From contig CAWFUP010000001.1 in NCBI GenBank assembly GCA_963819075.1, positions 248,001 to 312,000 of the forward strand: 64,000 nucleotides of DNA, given 5' to 3'. Shown piece after piece: positions 37,549 to 43,615 of this stretch. This DNA comes from CAVQBJ01 sp963819075. Lineage in GTDB: Bacteria; Actinomycetota; Thermoleophilia; Solirubrobacterales; Solirubrobacteraceae. The translations under genes were made by a program, and so were the position numbers. The notes under the pieces were generated by a model that was not told where the DNA came from, ran no database searches, and was given only the letters and a program-made list of their open reading frames with translations. How positions within the stretch are numbered: the stretch's first letter is position 1; every line of letters starts with the position of its first letter.

Positions 37549-39777
37549 TCACCACGGTAGCTCCTCGTCGAACCACGGGCTACATGGATTGGACAATTCG
37601 GCGACCTGAATCATTGCGGTGTCCTCTTGCTCGGTCGCGGTGGTGTCAGCGCTTTGCCCGGTGACGTTGATGAAGGCGACGCTCTCGCCTAGTGCGATCG
37701 GGAAGCCGTAGGTCCCCGCGGGCAGCGTGACGATCGTGCTTACGTTGCCGGATGTGTCGGCGACGGTTGACGCTGCCGTTCCCTGTGTCGAGTCGGCGTT
37801 GCCCAGCGAGTCCGCGGCGGGCTGCAACGGGACCGTAAAGTCGTTGTCCGGCCTCGCTCCCGCTCCCAGCGTGCCGAGGGAGAGGGACACCGTGGCACCT
37901 GGAGCAAAGCCGGAGCCCGTGACCTGCACCTGCTCGCCCGGCGTGACTCCGTAGTGCAACGTCGCCGGAGTGGACTGTACTTCCTCCACGCCAGCCGACC
38001 CATAGTCGGGCCCGGCCGGTGCCGTGTCTGCTGTTCGCGCCGCGGGTTGCCGCGCGCGCGCGCTCGCGTGGTGCACGCGGCGCAGCCGGCCGTGCTGGAT
38101 CTCGTTGAACAGTGCGTTTTCGAACGCGATCGCGTAACCGTCCTTCTGCCCGTTTGCGTTCGGGTGGAACGAACCGTTGGCCGCGTTCTTCAGCTCGTTG
38201 TATACGTTGCTTGGGGTCGGGTTCGTCAGCAGGCCCAATAGGTTGATGTGCAGGTCAGGTCCGTTGAACCAGGATGACGGTCCGCATAGCTCGTGGCCGC
38301 TGAACGCCGAGCGCGCCTCGACGAACTGTGTTTGGGCCTGTGTCGCAGCGGCGTAGATCTGCGAATCGACCTTGTCGGTGTCCTGATCGAAGAGGACTTG
38401 GTCCTTCAGCGTCAACAGGTGCCCGAGGCACGCGTGCGTGGTGGAGAAGATGTGTGGGTAGTCCCCGGTCGCAACGATTGCGTTCGGGGCTCGGCGTTCC
38501 ACTGCCTGGTAGGCCTCGCAGAGGGGAGAGAACTGGCCGCAGCCCGATGCAGGATTCTCCAGGTCGTTGATCCGCTGCTGCTCACGCTGAACGAATGTCG
38601 AGTCGTCCGCGCAGCTCGTGTCCGCGCCAGCGGCGCCGTACGTAAGCAGATTCTTCGCCGAGGCCCACACATCAGTCCACATGCAGTGCGCGAGTGAGCC
38701 GCTGAAGTCGACGTCGTTACCGCCGATCGTCAGCGTTACGAGCTTCGTATGCGAGTTGAGCTGAGGGTGGGTGACCTGGGGGACCTCGCCGTAGTCCTTT
38801 GTCGCGTAGAGATCTGACGTCCTGGCGCCACTGCATGCATAGAAGCTCAGCGGCAGGTGCGCAAACGGCGCAACCACATAGGGGTAGGCAGCTTGGGAGC
38901 GGTGGCAGAAGTCCCCGTTGCCGTCCGTGCCGTTCAGGAACGGGGAGTTGCCTTCTCCCGACGAGAACGAGTCCCCGAGCGCCACGTAGTCAGCTGCAGC
39001 GTTCGTCGCGTTGAACGTGCTTCGCATTCCGAACTCGCCGATGGCGAAATCCGCGGTTGAGGTGATCGTGATCGAGCTCAGCGGAACGCTGCCGTCGGTA
39101 TAGAAGCCGAAGTACTGAGCGCCGCAACGCCCGTTTACGACGATGGGTCCCGAGCTCGTGCCGTCTTGAGCCGTGGCGGTGATGGTGATCGGTTGGAATG
39201 GATCCGGCTCGGCGTAGAAGTAGAACGCCTCGGTCCCGCTCGGTGGCGTGATCGTCTCCTGATCACCTTGGGTGCTATAGACCATTCCGGCGTAGTCGTT
39301 ACTCCAGGTGGCCCAGCCGGCCCCGATGCGCAATCGAGTGGTTTGCGGCGAGAGGCCTACAGACGCCCCCGTGGCTGGATCCGGCACGGAGGAGGCCGGA
39401 GTCTGGTTCGCGCCGGGATCCGTACCGAACGGCTCGACGACGTAGGGTCCCAGGATGTCCGGCGGCGCGCCTGGCCCGGGGGAGGTGTCGACGGTGATCG
39501 CGCCGCTACCCACGTTCGCGACCCGTGCGTGCGGAACACTCCTGGCACTCCAAGCCGGCGCGCTCCGACGGTTCAGAGCGACAGTCGGGACACCTCCCCC
39601 TCCGCCCGCTCCGCCTGAGCCGGCCGAGCAGGCGTTCGTGGCGGCCGCCGTACCGGTCGAGAACAGTAGCCCAACCGTACACGCTGACATGCCCACTAGG
39701 AGTCTGGCGCACCGCGCGAAGGTGAGTCCCAGGCGGTTCGGTAGCAGGCGCTGCTCAGTAAACGGCCTCTCGGTTAT
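37549..39777 (-). CDS. Secreted SGNH/GDSL hydrolase with large extra domains
   Basis: About 743 aa. Residues about 15-50 form a signal peptide ending TAAA; a Gly-rich stretch and a beta-rich domain follow. The hydrolase (about 265-590) has Ser in YVALGDSFSSGEG, GGND in LTIGGNDVDF and His in SFHPNANGQKDGY. The C-terminal domain (about 620-740) looks Ig-like (VTPGEQVQVTGSGFAPG). AGGAGG at 39784-39789 is ideally spaced for an ATA codon at 39777; the conventional alternatives are GTG 39819 and ATG 39690. Base composition is less GC-rich than the flanks, suggesting transfer. Likely extracellular esterase. Confidence 0.8.
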   Translation of the reverse strand: MTERPFTEQRLLPNRLGLTFARCARLLVGMSACTVGLLFSTGTAAATNACSAGSGGAGGGGGVPTVALNRRSAPAWSARSVPHARVANVGSGAITVDTSPGPGAPPDILGPYVVEPFGTDPGANQTPASSVPDPATGASVGLSPQTTRLRIGAGWATWSNDYAGMVYSTQGDQETITPPSGTEAFYFYAEPDPFQPITITATAQDGTSSGPIVVNGRCGAQYFGFYTDGSVPLSSITITSTADFAIGEFGMRSTFNATNAAADYVALGDSFSSGEGNSPFLNGTDGNGDFCHRSQAAYPYVVAPFAHLPLSFYACSGARTSDLYATKDYGEVPQVTHPQLNSHTKLVTLTIGGNDVDFSGSLAHCMWTDVWASAKNLLTYGAAGADTSCADDSTFVQREQQRINDLENPASGCGQFSPLCEAYQAVERRAPNAIVATGDYPHIFSTTHACLGHLLTLKDQVLFDQDTDKVDSQIYAAATQAQTQFVEARSAFSGHELCGPSSWFNGPDLHINLLGLLTNPTPSNVYNELKNAANGSFHPNANGQKDGYAIAFENALFNEIQHGRLRRVHHASARARQPAARTADTAPAGPDYGSAGVEEVQSTPATLHYGVTPGEQVQVTGSGFAPGATVSLSLGTLGAGARPDNDFTVPLQPAADSLGNADSTQGTAASTVADTSGNVSTIVTLPAGTYGFPIALGESVAFINVTGQSADTTATEQEDTAMIQVAELSNPCSPWFDEELPW

Positions 39778-39783
39778 GCCTTT

Positions 39784-39789
39784 CCTCCT
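39784..39789 (-). promoter_or_regulatory. Ribosome binding site pointing to an ATA start
   Basis: AGGAGG on the minus strand, then six bases (AAAGGC), then ATA ACC GAG in frame with the SGNH gene. No ATG, GTG or TTG lies at suitable spacing, so either ATA is used or the site is fortuitous. Confidence 0.45.
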
Positions 39790-40053
39790 GACGGCGGACC
39801 AGGCACGCGGCCGAGGCACCGAAGTTGTTCGTCCCGCAACGATTGTCGCGCGCTCTATCGAAACCGCGCGCGCAAGCTACCATAGCGTACGTCAGCGTCG
39901 ATGGTTTGGCGCGGCTCGATCACCGGTTCGGCGCCGTCCCTTTCGTAGGCTCTAAGGGGAAAATAGGCGCAGTCGGCCGCAAATTGCGGATTTTCAACCG
40001 CCCGCGCACGCCCGCGCCGCGGGCACGATTCCTCGTTGCAAAAGGCACAACAA

Positions 40054-40125
40054 CTGCGGAGCCAGGACTCGAACCCGGTCTGCCTGGTTCAGGGCCAGGA
40101 GTGCTACCCGTCACACCTCTCCGCA
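40054..40125 (-). tRNA. tRNA-Gln (anticodon CTG) with C33
   Basis: Acceptor TGCGGAG/CTCCGCA, D arm GTGT/GCAC, anticodon arm CCTGG-CCCTGAA-CCAGG, T arm CCGGG-TTCGAGT-CCTGG, discriminator G. The position before the anticodon is C instead of the near-universal U33. Confidence 0.8.
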
Positions 40126-40138
40126 TCGATCGCTGAAG

Positions 40139-40211
40139 TACGGCCGGCAGGAATCGAACCTGCGACGCCTCGCGTTTCAGGCGAGCGCTCTACCGGCTGA
40201 GCTACAGCCGC
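40139..40211 (-). tRNA. tRNA-Phe (anticodon GAA)
   Basis: Canonical: acceptor GCGGCTG/CGGCCGT with two G-U pairs, D arm GCTC/GAGC, anticodon arm CTCGC-CTGAAAC-GCGAG, T arm GCAGG-TTCGATT-CCTGC, discriminator A. Confidence 0.93.
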
Positions 40212-40219
40212 ATGTGTGA

Positions 40220-40311
40220 AGCGGAGGGGAGAGGGATCGAACCTCCACGGGCTTGCGCCCCAACGGTTTTCGAAACCGCGGCCGCCGCCATCCGTCGGCT
40301 GGCCCGTCCGC
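40220..40311 (-). tRNA. Aberrant tRNA-Ser (anticodon CGA)
   Basis: Class II tRNA of 92 nt with anticodon arm GCGGT-TTCGAAA-ACCGT and variable arm GGGC-GCAA-GCCC. The acceptor can extend to 9 bp (GCGGACGGG/CCCCTCCGC, one C-C mismatch), and about 7 extra bases lie between the D arm and the anticodon stem. The discriminator is T, where bacterial tRNA-Ser normally has G. Confidence 0.7.
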
Positions 40312-40314
40312 GAG

Positions 40315-40387
40315 ACGCCAGGACCGGACTCGAACCGGTATGGAGCAGGGTTGCAACCTGCCGCGTAGCCACTTCCGCCACCTGGCG
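40315..40387 (-). tRNA. tRNA-Cys (anticodon GCA)
   Basis: Acceptor CGCCAGG/CCTGGCG, 3-bp D stem, anticodon arm GCAGG-TTGCAAC-CCTGC, T arm ACCGG-TTCGAGT-CCGGT, discriminator T as expected for Cys. Three bases from tRNA-Ser. Confidence 0.93.
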
Positions 40388-40392
40388 CGGGA

Positions 40393-40465
40393 TGAGCCGC
40401 CTCCGACTCGAACGGAGGTCGCCCGACTAAGAATCGGGTGCTCTGACCATCTGAGCTAACGGCCC
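40393..40465 (-). tRNA. tRNA-Lys (anticodon CTT)
   Basis: Canonical: acceptor GGGCCGT/GCGGCTC with G-U pairs, D arm GCTC/GAGC, anticodon arm CCCGA-TTCTTAG-TCGGG, T arm CTCCG-TTCGAGT-CGGAG, discriminator A. Confidence 0.93.
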
Positions 40466-40483
40466 GTCATTCGTGACAGGAGG

Positions 40484-40555
40484 GGCGACCGAGCGGACTC
40501 GAACCGCCATCGCGAGGTCCACAACCTCGAGCCTTGCCCTTAGGCGACGGCCGCC
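40484..40555 (-). tRNA. tRNA-His (anticodon GTG)
   Basis: Acceptor of 8 bp including the His-specific G-1:C73 pair (GGCGGCCG/CGGTCGCC), D arm GCCT/AGGC, anticodon arm CGAGG-TTGTGGA-CCTCG, T arm GGCGG-TTCGAGT-CCGCT. The identity element supports function. Confidence 0.92.
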
Positions 40556-40570
40556 ATGAGATGCTGCGAG

Positions 40571-40653
40571 TGCCGGAGGCAGGAGTCGAACCTGCTCAGT
40601 ACGAGACGTCCGGTTTACAGGCGGACACTGCTCGCCGTGTCCGCAACTCCGGC
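40571..40653 (-). tRNA. tRNA-Tyr (anticodon GTA) with C-C mismatch
   Basis: Acceptor GCCGGAG/CTCCGGC, D arm TGC/GCA, anticodon stem GTCCG/CGGAC closed by a C-C mismatch before the 7-base loop CTGTAAA, a short variable arm, T arm GCAGG-TTCGACT-CCTGC, discriminator A. Confidence 0.85.
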
Positions 40654-40666
40654 GCGGGCGATGCGA

Positions 40667-40740
40667 CGGGGACGGCCGGGTTCGAACCGGCGGCCTCTCG
40701 CCTGACGAGCGAGCGCTCTGCGCCGCTGAGCTACGTCCCC
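40667..40740 (-). tRNA. tRNA-Asp (anticodon GTC) with C33
   Basis: Acceptor GGGGACG/CGTCCCC, D arm GCTC/GAGC, anticodon arm CTCGC-TCGTCAG-GCGAG, T arm GCCGG-TTCGAAC-CCGGC, discriminator G as usual for Asp. Position 33 is C instead of U. Confidence 0.85.
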
Positions 40741-40743
40741 ACA

Positions 40744-40815
40744 TAGCGCGGGCGGGACTCGAACCCGCATCTCGAGCTCATGAGGCTCGCGAGGTTGCCC
40801 TTCCTCCACCGCGCA
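40744..40815 (-). tRNA. tRNA-Met-like (anticodon CAT)
   Basis: D arm GAGG/CCTC, anticodon arm CGAGC-CTCATGA-GCTCG, T arm GCGGG-TTCGAGT-CCCGC, discriminator A. The acceptor has six pairs (GCGCGG/CCGCGC) and a first position that would be U-U. It lacks the three G-C pairs of initiators in the anticodon stem. G37 is unusual next to CAT; tRNA-Ile2 is an alternative. Confidence 0.75.
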
Positions 40816-40817
40816 GG

Positions 40818-40891
40818 TCTGCCTGGCTGGAGTCGAACCAGCGGTCTCCGGCTCCCGGGGCCGGCGGGGTGGCCGTCTCCCCCACAGGCAG
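40818..40891 (-). tRNA. tRNA-Pro (anticodon CGG) with C33
   Basis: Acceptor CTGCCTG/CAGGCAG starting with the C1-G72 pair typical of Pro, D arm GGGG/CCCC, anticodon arm CCGGC-CCCGGGA-GCCGG (G37 normal for Pro, C33 not), T arm GCTGG-TTCGACT-CCAGC, discriminator A. First tRNA of the array. Confidence 0.85.
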
Positions 40892-41258
40892 GCGTCAACG
40901 CCCCCCGGTCGGGGCAGCGGTCGTCGCCCCGCCGATGTGGCAGGGACGAGCGACCGCACGTCGGTCTGTCCATCGCCCCGAGCGGGATGATCGACGCACC
41001 GGCGTGGGCTGGCAGCGGTGTTGGGGTCTGTCGGTTGGCGTGTCGCCAACGATGTTGTTCATGCCACTCGCCCACCCTTCGGCCCTGGATCGCCGTCGAT
41101 CGATGGCGTCCTGCGTGGAGGGGTGCTGGAGCCCGAGCCTCTCACCGCGTGTGTCGAACGGCTGAGGGCCTTTCTCTCTCAGGCGGGGCCTCGGTTGCGT
41201 CCTCGGTATTTCAAGCTGAGCATCACCTATTCGTTGTCACAGAACTGTCTACACGCAC
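40892..41258 (-). other. Leader region of the tRNA array
   Basis: About 370 bases with no convincing gene between the array and a minus-strand terminator. The array promoter should lie here. The part near 41200-41260 is notably less GC-rich, but no promoter elements can be assigned with confidence. Confidence 0.4.
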
Positions 41259-41287
41259 AAAAAAGGGCGACCCGTCTGGATCGCCCT
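41259..41287 (-). terminator. Intrinsic terminator with U-tract
   Basis: On the minus strand AGGGCGA and TCGCCCT form a 7-bp stem with a 10-base loop, followed by six T. It is the clearest Rho-independent terminator in the window and ends a short transcript that begins above 41300, insulating the tRNA array. Confidence 0.8.
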
Positions 41288-41314
41288 CGCCTGACCTGCC
41301 AATGCACTCGAGAT

Positions 41315-41449
41315 CTAGTGCACGCAGCTCCCGACGAGGGTCACGGACCCGCTCCGTCCGCGCTGATCGAGCCAGCGCGGGCACGGCATCGCCGAACCGG
41401 CCAAGGCCGCTTGGGCGAAGAGATTGTGGGTGTTGACGGAGTGGCGCAT
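41315..41449 (-). CDS. Possible 44-aa small protein (or small RNA)
   Basis: An open frame of 44 codons from ATG 41449 to TAG 41315, ending 28 bases before the intrinsic terminator. Its sequence (start MRHSVNTHNLF, one CPRWLDQRG segment, end VGSCVH) matches nothing I know, and no ribosome binding site is visible. The terminator shows something is transcribed here; whether it is a peptide or a small RNA is open. Confidence 0.3.
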   Translation of the reverse strand: MRHSVNTHNLFAQAALAGSAMPCPRWLDQRGRSGSVTLVGSCVH

Positions 41450-41606
41450 GTGAGCTGATTACTGTTGCGGCCGCGGAGAGTAACTCATCTGGTGGCCACT
41501 TGCAAGGCCAAGAGTGAACAAGTCATCAATTGGGTGAATGGGACCCGACGGGGACCGGTCGCGGCGGGGCGCCGCGCCGGTCGCGCCGAGCCGTTACGCT
41601 CCGCCG

Positions 41607-42314
41607 ATGACGAAGATTGGACGTTACGCAAAGCTGACGGCGAAGCCCGGTCACGGCGACGCTCTCGCCGAGCATCTACTTGAGGCAGCCGGCCAGCTCG
41701 AGAGCGTGCCCGGCTGCGAGCTCTACGTCGTCAACCGCGTCCCGGGGGACCCCGAGACGGTATGGGTGACCGAGATCTGGCGCAGCCAGGCCGACCTCGA
41801 TGCCTCGCTCGAACAGGAGGGCGCCCGGGAGCGCATCGCCGAGGTCATGCCGCTGCTCGACGGCCGCCCGGAAGTGATCGAGACGGCGCCGGTGGCGGGT
41901 GTCGGATACGTGGACGCCGATCGCGACGTGCCCCCGTACACGCTTGTGTCGCTGCCGTCGGTCGAGGACATGGCGGCCAAGCACGGCCTGAGCGACCAGG
42001 GGGAGGCGCGCTTTCCGACCGGGTCGCTGGCCTGTCGGGCCACCGGCCTCGCCTGGCAACGGCTCAACCCGGGGCGCCGCCAGGCCTTCGGCCACCGCCA
42101 CGACCGCGCCGAGGAGGTGTACGTCGTCATCGAGGGCGGCGGGCGGGCAAAGCTCGACGACGAGGTCGTCGAGCTCTCGGCGCACGACGCTCTGCGCGTC
42201 GCGCCGCACGTGACGCGCGCGTTCGAGGGCGGTCCGCAGGGGATGGAGCTGCTCGCCTTCGGGGCGCGCCATCAGGGCGATGGGGAGATCGTCATGGGCT
42301 GGTGGAGCGACTGA
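41607..42314 (+). CDS. ABM-like and cupin fusion protein
   Basis: 235 aa from ATG 41607. Residues 1-95 are an antibiotic-biosynthesis-monooxygenase-type ferredoxin fold (YAKLTAKPGHGDALAEHLLE, then VTEIWRSQADLDASL). Residues about 125-235 are a cupin with FGHRHDRAEEVYVVIEGGG and a second strand HDALRVAPHVTRAFEGG, so metal ligands His/His/Glu/His are plausible. Each half is common alone; the fusion is less so. Possible role in oxidation or detoxification of a small molecule. Confidence 0.88.
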   Translation: MTKIGRYAKLTAKPGHGDALAEHLLEAAGQLESVPGCELYVVNRVPGDPETVWVTEIWRSQADLDASLEQEGARERIAEVMPLLDGRPEVIETAPVAGVGYVDADRDVPPYTLVSLPSVEDMAAKHGLSDQGEARFPTGSLACRATGLAWQRLNPGRRQAFGHRHDRAEEVYVVIEGGGRAKLDDEVVELSAHDALRVAPHVTRAFEGGPQGMELLAFGARHQGDGEIVMGWWSD

Positions 42315-42381
42315 CGCGCCGGGCGCCGACGGAGTGTTGCGGGTGCAGGGCCGTCGGTCAGAACGCGAATTGAAAGCCGCG

Positions 42382-43509
42382 TCAGGTGCTCGCCAGCTCG
42401 CGCTCGTACACGCGATAGCGCTTGACGATGCGCCCGTTCATGCGCTCCATCGCGCGGTTCATGGGCCGGTTCGTCTCGAGGATCCAGCCCATCTCGCCGC
42501 GCTTGCGGTGGGTGCGCTCGGCGACGTTGAAGTGCTCGACGTACAGGCCGGCGGCGACCCCGGTGTGCTCGTACTCGGGACGGACCCCGAGGAAGCCGAC
42601 GCGGATCTGATCCATGATCGTGTGCCGGCGCAGGAAGTACCACCAGCCGAACGGCAGCAGGCGGCCCTTCATGCGCGCGAGGACCTGGTTGATGTCGGGG
42701 AACGTGATCGCCATCGCGACGGTCTCGGAGTCCTTCTCCGCGATCATGAACCAGTCGCGGTCGTAGACGAGCTGAAGCTCTTCGGCGAGCGCGTCGAGGT
42801 CCGCCTTGCCGTACGGGGAGAAACCCCAGTTGCGCGCCCAGGCCGAGTTGTAGACCTTCGCGAACTCGTCCATCTCGCGCCGCAGGTGGCGGCGGCTCAT
42901 CTTGCGGATGCGGATGCCATGGCTGTCCTCGAGCTCGGCGGCCAGCTTGAACATGATCGGACGCATGCTGTCGCGGTCGGCCAGCTCGAGCTCCCAGCTG
43001 TACAGGTCCATCGCCTTGGCCAGACCGGCCGCCTCCAGGTAGGCCTGGTAGTAAGGCGGATGCCACGGCTGCCTGGTCATCGGCGCGCGCGCGAAGCCGT
43101 CGATGAGCACGCCGCTCTCCTCGTTCATCGTGAAGTCCATCGGGCCGATCATGCGATCGCGCCCGCGCTCGCGCAACCACTGCTCGGCCGCGGCGAGCAG
43201 GGCGGCGAGGACCTCGGGGTCCTCCTCGAACTCGAGAAAGCCGAACATGCCCCACCGGTTGTGATGGAACTCGTTGAAGGCGTGGTCGATCTGGCCGGTG
43301 ATGCGACCCACCACCCGGCCGTCGCGGCGGGCCAGGAAGTAGCGGGCCTCGCCGTGCTTGAAGAAGGCGTTGAGGCGACGGCTGAGGAACAGGTAGCGCT
43401 CGAGCTTCAGCGGCGGCACCCACGGCGTGCCGGCGTGCAGGCGGTAGGGCAGCGCCACGAACGCCCGCACCTCGCTGGGGCCGCGCACGGGCGCCACTTC
43501 GACTGACAT
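42382..43509 (-). CDS. GNAT-superfamily N-acetyltransferase
   Basis: 375 aa from ATG 43509, chosen because MSVEVAPVRGPSEVRAFVAL is the usual start; the upstream open frame is Arg/Pro-rich noise. The protein has two halves: an N-terminal module with YFLARRDGRVVGRITGQID and a C-terminal GNAT-like module with RVGFLGVRPEYEHTGVAAGL. The group occurs widely and is often labelled only as GNAT. Acceptor substrate unknown. Confidence 0.85.
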   Translation of the reverse strand: MSVEVAPVRGPSEVRAFVALPYRLHAGTPWVPPLKLERYLFLSRRLNAFFKHGEARYFLARRDGRVVGRITGQIDHAFNEFHHNRWGMFGFLEFEEDPEVLAALLAAAEQWLRERGRDRMIGPMDFTMNEESGVLIDGFARAPMTRQPWHPPYYQAYLEAAGLAKAMDLYSWELELADRDSMRPIMFKLAAELEDSHGIRIRKMSRRHLRREMDEFAKVYNSAWARNWGFSPYGKADLDALAEELQLVYDRDWFMIAEKDSETVAMAITFPDINQVLARMKGRLLPFGWWYFLRRHTIMDQIRVGFLGVRPEYEHTGVAAGLYVEHFNVAERTHRKRGEMGWILETNRPMNRAMERMNGRIVKRYRVYERELAST

Positions 43510-43540
43510 CGGCGGGCACCCTACCGGCTGCGGAACGAAG

Positions 43541-43567
43541 GAGGGGCCGCCACCTGGGCGGCCCCTC
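43541..43567 (-). terminator. Hairpin after the IPT/Thr-rich gene
   Basis: GAGGGGCCGCC (43541-43551) and GGCGGCCCCTC (43557-43567) form an 11-bp stem with a 5-base loop, about 50 bases downstream of the Thr-rich gene's stop. Confidence 0.7.
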
Positions 43568-43615
43568 CGATACTTCAGCGGTGCTGCACGGCTGCTCGGA
43601 GCCGCGGGCCTCGAC

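Noticed and set aside
40744..40815. CAT tRNA as initiator tRNA
   Set aside because: The anticodon stem lacks the three G-C pairs of initiators, although the first acceptor pair is mismatched.
34212..40891. tRNA island as a prophage
   Set aside because: No integrase, terminase, capsid, tail or lysis gene is seen; only tRNAs, Ro60, an SGNH hydrolase and a membrane protein.
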